From NCBI RefSeq assembly GCF_023517775.1, contig NZ_CP082904.1, forward strand, positions 2,480,001 to 2,544,000: DNA of 64,000 bases, read 5' to 3'. Under the pieces are notes generated by a model, which made no database searches, was not told where the DNA came from, and was given only the letters and a program-made list of their open reading frames with translations. Below are positions 19,042 to 28,505 of the stretch, in pieces. Numbering within the stretch: position 1 is the first letter of the stretch; each line of letters begins with the position of its first letter. Position numbers and translations under genes: made by a program. Origin of the DNA: Mixta hanseatica. GTDB lineage: Bacteria; Pseudomonadota; Gammaproteobacteria; Enterobacterales; Enterobacteriaceae.

Positions 19042-19863
19042 ATGACATTTCGTCTTGGTTTGCCGCAGTGGCAGCATCCGCACTGGAAACGCTATGGGCT
19101 GGAAACGCTGGCTGACTATGCGCGCTATTTTAACTGCGTTGAAGGCAATACCACGCTTTATGCCCTGCCGAAAGCGGAAGTGGTGCTACGCTGGCGTGAT
19201 ATGACCAGCGATGACTTTCGTTTCTGTTTTAAATTCCCCGCCACCATCAGCCATCAGGCTGCCCTGCGCGACTGCGACGAGCTGCTGGAGACTTTTTTCC
19301 GCACGCTGGATCCGCTTAGCGCGCGCATTGGGCAATACTGGCTGCAATTGCCCGCCGCTTTTGGTCCCGACTCGCTGGCTGCGCTGTGGGCGTTTCTCGA
19401 TCGTCTGCCTGGCGCCTTCCGCTATGGCGTTGAAGTGCGTCATGCCGCTTTTTTCGCCAAGGGCGAGGCAGAGCGTGCGCTCAATCGCGGGCTGCACCAG
19501 CGCGGCGTAAATCGCGTGATCCTCGACAGCCGTCCGGTGCACGCCTCTACTTCCGTTACGCCCGCCACGCGGGATGCCCAGGCGAAAAAGCCCAAGGTGC
19601 CGCCGCACGCCATTATGACCGCCAGCGATCCAATGGTGCGTTTTATCGGCAGCGAATCGCCGCAGGAAAACCAGGTATGGTTTGAGGACTGGCTAGCAAA
19701 ACTGCCCGGCTGGCAGGAAAAAGGCACGCCGTGGCTGTTTATTCATACGCCGGATATTGGCGAGGTGCTGGATCTGGTTCAAACGCTGTGGCCGCGCCTG
19801 CAGCAGGCGTTGCCACAGGTGGGCGCGCCCCCGGACTGGCCGCAGCAGGCGGCGCTGTTCTGA
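19042..19863 (+). CDS. yecE: DUF72 domain-containing protein YecE
   Basis: A 273-residue TIM-barrel-like protein of the DUF72 (YecE) family, recognisable by RLGLPQWQHPHWK, YFNCVEGNTTLYALP and FRFCFKFPATISHQ. The biochemical role of this family is not established. The length and place next to yecD are as in E. coli. In E. coli yecN and cmoA follow; here yecN is absent and two foreign-looking genes occupy the site. Confidence 0.92.
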   Translation: MTFRLGLPQWQHPHWKRYGLETLADYARYFNCVEGNTTLYALPKAEVVLRWRDMTSDDFRFCFKFPATISHQAALRDCDELLETFFRTLDPLSARIGQYWLQLPAAFGPDSLAALWAFLDRLPGAFRYGVEVRHAAFFAKGEAERALNRGLHQRGVNRVILDSRPVHASTSVTPATRDAQAKKPKVPPHAIMTASDPMVRFIGSESPQENQVWFEDWLAKLPGWQEKGTPWLFIHTPDIGEVLDLVQTLWPRLQQALPQVGAPPDWPQQAALF

Positions 19864-19865
19864 TT

Positions 19866-20276
19866 TTATATCCGGGTCGCCATCAGTTTGCCATCGACGC
19901 GATAGAGGGTGAAACTGACAGTGTAATTTCTGCCGCCTAATTTCCCCTTATCCCGATAGAACGTTTCCGTAAGAAAACTGTAAGCTCTCCCGGTTTGCCA
20001 GGCGTAGCCAAAATCGGGTACGCATCGATCAGGATAAAGTCGAATAGGATCTACTGTGGTTTGATGATCAAAATGTTTACGCCACGCCTCTTTTTCTCGA
20101 CTCGCCTCGACAATCTGAATACCGTTAAGAAATTCATTTTCCTGCGCTGCAATTAATACACACGCTTTTTCTCCCACAGTTATAACTTTGGCAGGATGAA
20201 TATCCAGAATAGATGATTCGCAGGCAGTCAGCCCCACCAGGCTGACTGAGAGATAAATTAACCGAATCCAGTTCAT
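19866..20276 (-). CDS. Putative T6SS immunity periplasmic lipoprotein
   Basis: A 136-residue protein with a lipoprotein signal: hydrophobic segment and lipobox LTAC, Cys19. The body carries DIHPAKVITVGEKACVLI, PDRCVPDFGYAW, GRAYSFLTE and NYTVSFTLYR. This order of motifs resembles the small lipoproteins annotated as putative T6SS immunity proteins in enterobacteria. The ATG (20274-20276) overlaps the stop of the upstream metallopeptidase-like gene by 4 bases (ATGA), as expected for an effector-immunity pair. The function is inferred from family resemblance and context. The codons are AT-richer than in the neighbouring core genes. Confidence 0.7.
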   Translation of the reverse strand: MNWIRLIYLSVSLVGLTACESSILDIHPAKVITVGEKACVLIAAQENEFLNGIQIVEASREKEAWRKHFDHQTTVDPIRLYPDRCVPDFGYAWQTGRAYSFLTETFYRDKGKLGGRNYTVSFTLYRVDGKLMATRI

Positions 20277-20824
20277 TGGCAATCCTTGGATGAGTTGGAA
20301 AATATGGTTTTTTGGTAAACAGAGATTAAATTATCACGGTTGAACGCACCCCGTAAGGTAACGAGTGGGGTCGATCTCCTTCTTTGTGTGTCCCATTCTT
20401 TATAACCATACGTGTACAAAACATAATAGTCAGCGACAATCTGCGCCTGCTGCTCCAGCGAGTAGCTTAATAAAGGCTTGCCATCTAGCTGATAACTATA
20501 ATCCGCCGCCCAGCTAAATAAGCCACGCATCCTGACCCACATATGCTTTTGATGTTGCCAGACATGCATCATTTCATGAATGAACAGATGCCGATCTCTG
20601 ACATCAGCCTCCTTAGCAAAATTATCAGAATAGAGTTCTTTGCGAAACCAAATCTCCCCATTAGGTGACATTGCCGTATCCCTACTCTGTAAGCCAAAAG
20701 GCAAATAGCTGTCACAATGAATCCATACGCGTGCGTAATCTATCGATCCACCAAAAATGGAACGTGCCAGCGCGATCTCTTCCAGCGTTAATAAACGCAG
20801 CGTTCCTTCTTTAGCCCTGTCCAT
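20273..20824 (-). CDS. Putative zinc metallopeptidase (Rhs/VgrG-associated type, possible T6SS effector)
   Basis: A 183-residue protein with a zincin motif HEMMH (residues 83-87, in LFIHEMMHVWQHQ) and a later EQQAQIVADYY segment that may supply the third ligand. It has no signal peptide. The opening LTLEEIALARSIFGGSIDYARV and SYLPFGLQ resemble proteins often found beside Rhs and VgrG genes and annotated as type VI-related. It is translationally coupled to the lipoprotein gene. No other T6SS gene is in the window, so this would be an orphan pair. Alternative: a housekeeping-like metalloprotein of unknown role. Start ATG at 20824 after AAAGGAAACGG. Confidence 0.68.
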   Translation of the reverse strand: MDRAKEGTLRLLTLEEIALARSIFGGSIDYARVWIHCDSYLPFGLQSRDTAMSPNGEIWFRKELYSDNFAKEADVRDRHLFIHEMMHVWQHQKHMWVRMRGLFSWAADYSYQLDGKPLLSYSLEQQAQIVADYYVLYTYGYKEWDTQRRRSTPLVTLRGAFNRDNLISVYQKTIFSNSSKDCQ

Positions 20825-22838
<2,014 letters not shown>

Positions 22839-22847
22839 TCCCGTTTT

Positions 22848-22871
22848 GCAGGGCATCTGCGGATGCCCTGC
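22848..22871 (+). terminator. Hairpin after cmoB
   Basis: GCAGGGCATC (22848-22857) pairs perfectly with GATGCCCTGC (22862-22871), loop TGCG, 10 nt after the cmoB stop. The tail is C/T-rich rather than a T-run, so it is a likely but imperfect terminator. Confidence 0.6.
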
Positions 22872-22980
22872 CCTTCAACGCCTGCCGCCCCGCCCTTCGG
22901 TTTGCCTTACCCCCCCTTTCGCCGCAAGCAGCGTTCAGCGATAAACGCTAAACTTAACGCAGCGATCAGAGGAGGGAGCG

Positions 22981-23430
22981 ATGAAAGAGTTTGATTATAA
23001 GCTGGATTTTAAAACTATCGATTTTCGCCAACATCCGGAGTTGTATCAGGTAGGGCGCGGCGAACAGGGCGTGCTGCTTGTCGAACCTTATAAATCGGAA
23101 ATTTTACCGCACTGGCGCTTTCGTACCCCGGCTATCGCACGTGAATCAGCAGAGAAAATTATGACGCTGTTCGAAGCCTATCGGCAGCAGGATGATTTTG
23201 TCGGCATGGATATGGCGCGTAAATTTATCCAGATGGGCTTTACCCGCGCGCGCCGCTACGCCAACCATCCGGGCGGTAAAAAATATGACGCCCAGCGTCA
23301 GGTGCTGCCGCAACAGCTGGATGCGGAGAAGGTAGAGTCAGCGACGATTTTTAAAGCTTACTGGGACAAAATCCGCGCCGATGAAGATTACCTGCAGCGG
23401 AAAAAAGCCCACCAGCAGCGCTACGGATAA
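22981..23430 (+). CDS. DUF4385 domain-containing protein
   Basis: A 149-residue cytoplasmic protein that fits the DUF4385 family: YKLDFKTIDFR, PELYQVGRGEQGVLLVEPYK and DMARKFIQMGFTRARRYANH. No signal peptide or membrane segment is visible, and the function of the family is unknown to me. It is preceded by a strong RBS (GAGGAGGGAGCG). It marks the left edge of a block absent from the E. coli cmoB-cutC interval. Confidence 0.82.
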   Translation: MKEFDYKLDFKTIDFRQHPELYQVGRGEQGVLLVEPYKSEILPHWRFRTPAIARESAEKIMTLFEAYRQQDDFVGMDMARKFIQMGFTRARRYANHPGGKKYDAQRQVLPQQLDAEKVESATIFKAYWDKIRADEDYLQRKKAHQQRYG

Positions 23431-23520
23431 TATTTTTTCCCACTCTTTAACCAACCAGCGCCTGGAAACCTGCCAGGCTTTAGCTAACGCGTTAAATCAA
23501 TAGCTAAAAGGAGAACGGGA

Positions 23521-24618
23521 ATGAGTAAGTTTGTTTTTTCCTCCCCACGCAAATATGTTCAGGGCGCGGGCGTACTGGCTGAACTGGGAACCTATTTAAA
23601 AGAACTGGGCGACAGCGCCTTTCTCATTGCAGACGATATTGTCTGGGGTCTGGTCGGCGAGCAGGTGCAAAATACGCTGAAACAGAGCGATATTCAGCAG
23701 CACTATGAAAAATTTAATGGCGAAGCGTCCGGAAATGAAATTACCCGTCTGGCCAATGCGGCGCGTCAGCACGGCTCTGCGATTGTTGTGGGTCTGGGCG
23801 GCGGGAAAACGCTGGATACGGCTAAAGCCGTCGCGGATGAGCTGCAAGCGCCGGTGGTGATTGTGCCGACCGCCGCCTCAACTGATGCGCCCTGCAGCGC
23901 CCTGTCGGTGATCTACTCTGATAGCGGCGTCTTTGAAAGCTATCGCTTCTACAGCAAAAACCCCGATCTGGTGCTGGTCGATACCTGGGTCTGCGCGCAG
24001 GCGCCGGTGCGGCTGTTCGCTTCCGGTATTGCCGATGGGTTGGCTACCTACGTTGAGGCGCAGGCGGTACTGCGTTCACACGGTAAATCAATGGTAAACG
24101 GCGATCCGACCATTGCTGGTATGGCGATCGCTCGCGCCTGTGAAGAGACGCTGCTCACCTGGGGCTACAGCGCCTGGACCGCCGTCGCGCAAAAGCGCGT
24201 CACGCCTGCGGTGGAAGCGGTAGTGGAAGCCAATACGCTGCTTTCAGGGCTGGGCTTTGAGAACGCCGGTTTGGCGGGCGCGCATGCGATTCATAACGGC
24301 TTTACCGCTATCGAAGGGGATATTCATCATCTGACGCACGGTGAAAAAGTAGCGTATGGCACCCTGACGCAGATGGTGCTGGAGCAACGGCCTGATGAAG
24401 AGATTGCCCGCTATATCCGTTTCTATCGCGCAATCAAAATGCCGACGACCCTGGCAGAGATGCATCTGGAAAATGAGAGCTGGGAAAATATGGTAAAAAT
24501 CGGCGCGCTGGCGAACAGCGAGGGCGATACGCTGAAAAATCTTAACCCAGGCCTGACCCCGGAAGCGGTCGCTAACGCGATTCTGGCGGTAGATGCCTTT
24601 AGCAAAAGCGTGAAGTAA
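23521..24618 (+). CDS. gldA: Glycerol dehydrogenase
   Basis: A 365-residue iron-containing-alcohol-dehydrogenase-fold enzyme, NAD-dependent and zinc-binding, converting glycerol to dihydroxyacetone. The NAD-binding segment GLGGGKTLDTAKAVADE, the metal-ligand regions ASGIADGLATY, GAHAIHNGF and LTHGEKVAYG, and the length agree with GldA. RBS AAAGGAGAACGGGA. No dha kinase genes are nearby, so it appears to stand alone. In E. coli gldA is at another locus. Confidence 0.93.
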   Translation: MSKFVFSSPRKYVQGAGVLAELGTYLKELGDSAFLIADDIVWGLVGEQVQNTLKQSDIQQHYEKFNGEASGNEITRLANAARQHGSAIVVGLGGGKTLDTAKAVADELQAPVVIVPTAASTDAPCSALSVIYSDSGVFESYRFYSKNPDLVLVDTWVCAQAPVRLFASGIADGLATYVEAQAVLRSHGKSMVNGDPTIAGMAIARACEETLLTWGYSAWTAVAQKRVTPAVEAVVEANTLLSGLGFENAGLAGAHAIHNGFTAIEGDIHHLTHGEKVAYGTLTQMVLEQRPDEEIARYIRFYRAIKMPTTLAEMHLENESWENMVKIGALANSEGDTLKNLNPGLTPEAVANAILAVDAFSKSVK

Positions 24619-24636
24619 TATCTGCGCGCAATGTTG

Positions 24637-24656
24637 GAGGCGCCGTCTGGCGCCTC
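24637..24656 (+). terminator. gldA terminator
   Basis: GAGGCGCC (24637-24644), loop GTCT, GGCGCCTC (24649-24656), followed by TAATTGT, 18 nt after the gldA stop. Stem strong, T-run weak. Confidence 0.6.
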
Positions 24657-24722
24657 TAATTGTAGGGTTAAAACGCGTCAGGCCAACGGTCAGCGCCGCG
24701 TTCCACTCTTTTTCTGGAGGTT

Positions 24723-25568
24723 CTATTCCGCCTTGTCATCCCAGTACTCGAAGCGATACGCCGTACCCAGCTGACGCTGTAGCGTCTCCTGCCCGACAAT
24801 CTCGGTTTCATGAGAATAGCTCAGGGTGCAGTTACCCGTCTTATCCCAGCTCTGGCACTCATCAAGCGTGGTGACGCTGCCGTTGCTGGTGGTGTTTACC
24901 ATCCGCATTCCCAGCTCGCGCTGTTGCTTATCGTAGGTATAGCTTTCCTGGCTTTGGGCCGAGCGGCTGCTTAGCAGTAACCCAGCGCTGTTCCAGCGAT
25001 AACGGTATTCACCATTAGTCAGCGCATCCGAACCGCGAGAAGTGCTGCTGATTAAACGCAGCTGTTTATCATAGCCGTAAGTCGTCTCGGTGAAACCTTT
25101 CTTCCCCATCAAGGTAAAACTGTCGCTGGCGCTGATGATATTGCCCTGGTTTCCCACCATATAGCTGATATTGCCCTGCTTGTTATTAATCTCAACCAGG
25201 GCATCCTCTTTTTGCACCTTTACGGAAATCTGATATTCCGCCAGCCAGCCGTGGCTAACGCGAAAAATATGCTGCTCCATCGCTAGCACGATATTTTGAT
25301 CGGTTTTATCGTAGCTAATATCCGCGATGGTAAGCTGGCCGCAACGGTCGAACTGACCCAGCACGCGTTTTTGCGAGTTAACATTTTTGCCGAACTCGCC
25401 CATCACCACCTGCTTAATCGGCCCTTTGGCCGTGCCGCCCAGTAGGATCACGCTATTGCTCTGTTTTATTGCTTCAGACCCAGGACGGCAGGTTTCCGCT
25501 GCCATGCTCGGGCGGCAAACGCTCAGACTGAAAAGGATGATAGTCAGTGCCAGATATCCAGACTTCAT
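24723..25568 (-). CDS. Secreted YD-repeat-like hypothetical protein (YnfC-like)
   Basis: A 281-residue protein with a Sec signal peptide (cleavage likely after SMA, near residue 23); the Cys before it (LSVC) does not form a good lipobox. The mature part contains YD-like units (TYGYDKQLRLIS, EYRYRWNSAGLL, SYTYDKQQREL) and a paired-cysteine end (DECQSWDKTGNCTLSY). The plan resembles enterobacterial YnfC-type lipoproteins, but I cannot assign it with confidence. The ATG at 25568 has the RBS CAGGAATTG; a longer reading frame upstream lacks one. Confidence 0.7.
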   Translation of the reverse strand: MKSGYLALTIILFSLSVCRPSMAAETCRPGSEAIKQSNSVILLGGTAKGPIKQVVMGEFGKNVNSQKRVLGQFDRCGQLTIADISYDKTDQNIVLAMEQHIFRVSHGWLAEYQISVKVQKEDALVEINNKQGNISYMVGNQGNIISASDSFTLMGKKGFTETTYGYDKQLRLISSTSRGSDALTNGEYRYRWNSAGLLLSSRSAQSQESYTYDKQQRELGMRMVNTTSNGSVTTLDECQSWDKTGNCTLSYSHETEIVGQETLQRQLGTAYRFEYWDDKAE

Positions 25569-25744
25569 GATCAATTCCTGTGTTAATACAACGGGACGCT
25601 GGCATAACTTCCTTCCGTTCACAGGAGGGATAAGGTCAGGCTGGCGTAACTGCGGCTGTGTTATCCAGCATAGCCCATCGGATCAGGAGTGGTATAGAGA
25701 AGGCGCGGCGACAGGGAAAGAAATAGAACGGTGCCTGAAATGTT

Positions 25745-25773
25745 AAAAAAGCCTTCCGCGTTGCACGGAAGGC
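25745..25773 (-). terminator. Terminator of the beta-helix gene
   Basis: On the minus strand GCCTTCCG-(N7)-CGGAAGGC is followed by a run of T (plus strand A-run 25745-25750), about 9 nt after the stop at 25782. A textbook intrinsic terminator. Confidence 0.88.
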
Positions 25774-25781
25774 CCGACAAC

Positions 25782-27461
25782 TTATACCGGTGTTACCGTA
25801 TCACTATAATCGAAGGTGACCCAAGACGCTTTAGCATCTTCGCCTGTTGCGTAGTAATAACGCAGTTTCTTATCAGCATTGTAAGCCAGCACAATTTTAC
25901 CCATCGCCTTACCGAAAGTATTCACCATAGAGGTCAATGATTTCAGCTGTGCCTGAGAATAGACGAATCCGCAGGTGATGCCGTCATTCTCATTAAACAG
26001 CCATTCAATTTCCGGTACGTCCCCTGCGGTTGATGAACTGGAACCACCCGAGGAGTTAGTTTTGGTATAGCGAATAGATAGCGGCGAAGCTGAATTAAGA
26101 TTGTAACAGTTGCTCATGATAAACTTCTCGCTAATGTCACGCATACTTGCGGCATATTGCCCTGAGGAAAAACCGGTACTGGTTACATGCACTTTCGCCA
26201 GATTCATCAGGCTGAGCGCATAATCGTTGCTGCCAACATCAATAATGCTGTGGTTAATAGAGAGTGTACCGCCAGAACCACCCTGGAACAAAATACCGCT
26301 GGCGGTCCCGTTGCCCCGCAGACGACAACCGGTCAACAGGATAGTGTTAACCGCGTTGGTAGAACTTTTGATTAAATTGGCGAAACCATCAGCAAAGCAG
26401 TTATTCAGATGCAAATCTTCCGCCGGTACTAAATTAAAGGCGTTATTTTTCGGGTCGCCTTTATTCAGCATAGAGAGCTGCAGCGTCAGTTTATGCTCAC
26501 CGGAAACCGTTGATGAACGGTCAAGAATAAAACCGTCGCCGATAGCTCCCTCATCCATGACCACCGTTGAGCGTACAGTCACGTTATATGACCAATTCTG
26601 CACGCAAATCGCTCCGCGTTTCGGTGCCCAGTTCGCGCCCTGCAAATCAGTCGCGCTACGGGTATATTTAAGCGTATTTTCTGCCAGTACGTTAGTACAC
26701 ATAATATACGCTTCACACCACCAGGTAGCCCCGCCGATAGAGACGTTACCAATTGACGAACCGTTAGTAATCCCCTCCATCACAAAGTGACGACGGAACG
26801 GACCATAGGCCAGGTTATTCGCCATAATGGTGTGTTGGGCATCAAATTGCGCGCGGCCCGTATTCGAGGTAACCGGCGCTTCGGCATGGAATGCGATACG
26901 GCCATCAGTATCCGCTTTACAGGAAGCATAATTATGCGCAATAACCGTTCCCGAGCCCCAAATACTGACCGCATCACCGCGATCCTCCAGCCCCACTCCG
27001 ATACAGTCGAGAAAGTTATTATTAATAATCCGCGAACCATGGGCGCGCTGAACCGAACCGGCGATCACCGCATTCACCTGGTTAACCATGGTACAGCCTT
27101 CAACCACGCAGAAGTCAGCCTGAATATCAATCGTACCCTGTCGTCCACCGCCCTTTTCATTACTTTGCAGTAAAAGCGGGTTAGTTGATTTCAGGCTGCG
27201 CACCTGACAACGCTGATGTTTTAGCGCAATCATGGCGCGGCCGCTCATAGTGGTGCCTATTGGCCGGATTTCACCCGTCTCCGTTCCTTCGATAATCTGC
27301 CCTTCAAAGGCAGTTTTAACCTGCGCAGAAAGATTAATAATGGTATCGACGATGACATATCTTTCTTTATTAAGCAGCGCTTGAAAGGCGGCGGTATTAT
27401 CAGTTTTATAATCAGTTGCGCTAGTTGCAGCAATTTTTTGGGAAGATGTAGTTAAAGCCAT
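25782..27461 (-). CDS. Right-handed parallel beta-helix protein, phage tail-spike-like
   Basis: A 559-residue protein without signal peptide or membrane segment. The N-terminus (DYKTDNTAAFQALLNKERYVIV) has the capping pattern typical of pectate-lyase-like/tail-spike beta-helices. Repeats of short hydrophobic-N-G turns follow (RIINNNFLDCIGVG, GTVIAHNYASC, TILLTGCRLRGNGTASG). The C-terminal 90 residues form a separate module. Such proteins bind or cleave surface polysaccharide. RBS CTGGAGGTTCATC precedes the ATG. It lies downstream of the holin gene in the same direction, with its own terminator. Enzymatic activity cannot be read from the sequence. Confidence 0.78.
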   Translation of the reverse strand: MALTTSSQKIAATSATDYKTDNTAAFQALLNKERYVIVDTIINLSAQVKTAFEGQIIEGTETGEIRPIGTTMSGRAMIALKHQRCQVRSLKSTNPLLLQSNEKGGGRQGTIDIQADFCVVEGCTMVNQVNAVIAGSVQRAHGSRIINNNFLDCIGVGLEDRGDAVSIWGSGTVIAHNYASCKADTDGRIAFHAEAPVTSNTGRAQFDAQHTIMANNLAYGPFRRHFVMEGITNGSSIGNVSIGGATWWCEAYIMCTNVLAENTLKYTRSATDLQGANWAPKRGAICVQNWSYNVTVRSTVVMDEGAIGDGFILDRSSTVSGEHKLTLQLSMLNKGDPKNNAFNLVPAEDLHLNNCFADGFANLIKSSTNAVNTILLTGCRLRGNGTASGILFQGGSGGTLSINHSIIDVGSNDYALSLMNLAKVHVTSTGFSSGQYAASMRDISEKFIMSNCYNLNSASPLSIRYTKTNSSGGSSSSTAGDVPEIEWLFNENDGITCGFVYSQAQLKSLTSMVNTFGKAMGKIVLAYNADKKLRYYYATGEDAKASWVTFDYSDTVTPV

Positions 27462-27605
27462 GATGAACCTCCAGAATGAAAAATAAGGGTTTTTGTCCTT
27501 GTTAAAAACATTTAGCGCGTAAATTCAGGTTGCGGAAATCCCTTTCCGCTTATATTGCGGAATTATATTTCTCCGTTTTTATTATTTCGCCCTGGTGCGT
27601 ATTAC
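27462..27605 (-). other. AT-rich gap between holin and beta-helix genes
   Basis: It contains a small hairpin (minus strand TTCCGC-N7-GCGGAA) after the holin stop and an otherwise AT-rich stretch that could hold a promoter for the beta-helix gene. No clear -10/-35 pair stands out. Confidence 0.4.
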
Positions 27606-27869
27606 TTAATTTTGTGGCGTATTATTATCGCCTGTATCAACGGGTGTATTTGAACCAGGCGGTGCTTTCTGTCGGGTAATACGAGAAAGCATCCCTAACA
27701 GCATTACAATAAATGAAGTAATCTGTAGCCAGTGAGACGGAATCGTTGCTTTCCAGTCCGGTGGCATTTCCAGCCAGATAGTCGGCAGCAGCCCCAGGGC
27801 CACCAGCGCTTTCGTAGAATGCCAGCGCCACCAGTTTGGCCAATCCTTAACCAGACGTAATTTCATCAT
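27606..27869 (-). CDS. Phage-type holin (DUF7940-like)
   Basis: An 87-residue protein with two hydrophobic segments (about residues 23-33 and 46-60), a basic start (MMKLRLVKDWPNWWRW) and a polar tail rich in Pro, Thr and Asn. The VKDWPNWWRWHS opening followed by two short helices resembles small enterobacterial prophage holins. It would form inner-membrane pores that let the lysozyme reach the cell wall. The start overlaps the lysozyme stop by 4 bases (ATGA), a usual arrangement of lysis genes. Confidence 0.78.
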   Translation of the reverse strand: MMKLRLVKDWPNWWRWHSTKALVALGLLPTIWLEMPPDWKATIPSHWLQITSFIVMLLGMLSRITRQKAPPGSNTPVDTGDNNTPQN

Positions 27870-28336
27870 ATAATTACCCCTCTATAGCTGTCATAATTGC
27901 CGCTACGCATTACCTCAGCATGGCGCTTCGCCCGGTTAGGCGTTTGCCGCGCCCACTTGCTCATCAACATACTGCTGGCCGCTGCGGTAAAATTTTCCTG
28001 GGAGATCAGGGCCAGCGTATTCTTGAATCCTGCCAGCCCTTCCACTCCCATCTGCCAGGCCATGCTGTGCAGAATATCGCTACGCGGTTCGTTACAGTGT
28101 CGCAGCGCATCAACAATTCCCGGTATGGCATTCATTTGTAACCTGTTATTGCTTAACAAAGTTTCCAGCCATACGCTCCCCACCACCTCCGGCACCGTAA
28201 AGGTATAATTGCTGATCGGGCAACCGCGTGGCCCGAGTTTGATGCCATAAGCCACGGTCGGATAACCTTCTGTGTCGATATAAGGCTTTGCCCGATAACC
28301 TTCTTCAAATTTAAGTATTTTTATTATTTCGCTCAT
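27866..28336 (-). CDS. T4-type lysozyme (glycoside hydrolase family 24)
   Basis: A 156-residue muramidase. The catalytic triad of T4 lysozyme (Glu-x8-Asp-x5-Thr) is present as Glu12, Asp21 and Thr27 within FEEGYRAKPYIDTEGYPT. The C-terminal AKRHAEVMRSGNYDSY is also typical (R-xxE-xx-W/M pattern). No signal-arrest sequence is visible, so it needs the holin. The ATG at 28336 with RBS AAAAAGGAGTG is clearly the start; upstream in-frame codons extend into the divergent promoter. First gene of lysozyme-holin. Confidence 0.9.
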   Translation of the reverse strand: MSEIIKILKFEEGYRAKPYIDTEGYPTVAYGIKLGPRGCPISNYTFTVPEVVGSVWLETLLSNNRLQMNAIPGIVDALRHCNEPRSDILHSMAWQMGVEGLAGFKNTLALISQENFTAAASSMLMSKWARQTPNRAKRHAEVMRSGNYDSYRGVII

Positions 28337-28391
28337 AGCACACTCCTTTTTCAACTTACCCGTGACCTTGTTAAAAGTTGGCTCTGCCGCA

Positions 28392-28420
28392 TTGGTGGTT
28401 TTCGTTCTGTTATGTATAAT
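28392..28420 (+). promoter_or_regulatory. Promoter of the CI-like repressor gene
   Basis: TTGGTG (28392-28397) - 17 bp - TATAAT (28415-28420): a near-consensus sigma-70 promoter reading towards the repressor. It sits in the 169-bp gap shared with the divergent lysozyme gene. Confidence 0.75.
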
Positions 28421-28435
28421 GCTTGAACCCATAAC
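28409..28435. promoter_or_regulatory. Candidate operator of the CI-like repressor
   Basis: GTTATG (28409-28414) and CATAAC (28430-28435) are inverted repeats, extendable to TTnTGTTATG/CATAACAnAA. They flank the -10 box of the repressor promoter and overlap a possible minus-strand promoter (TTGTTA-N17-CATAAC) for the lysozyme. One bound repressor could control both directions. Confidence 0.5.
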
Positions 28436-28505
28436 AAAACGTATCAAATCAGGCCATAGCAAAGCGTGTTTGACGAACAATACGGCGCGCTATAAATTTT
28501 CGTTT

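Noticed and set aside
28337..28505. Extensions of the lysozyme and repressor frames into their shared gap
   Set aside because: Both would code across the divergent promoter; strong RBS and domain starts place the genes at 28336 and 28506.
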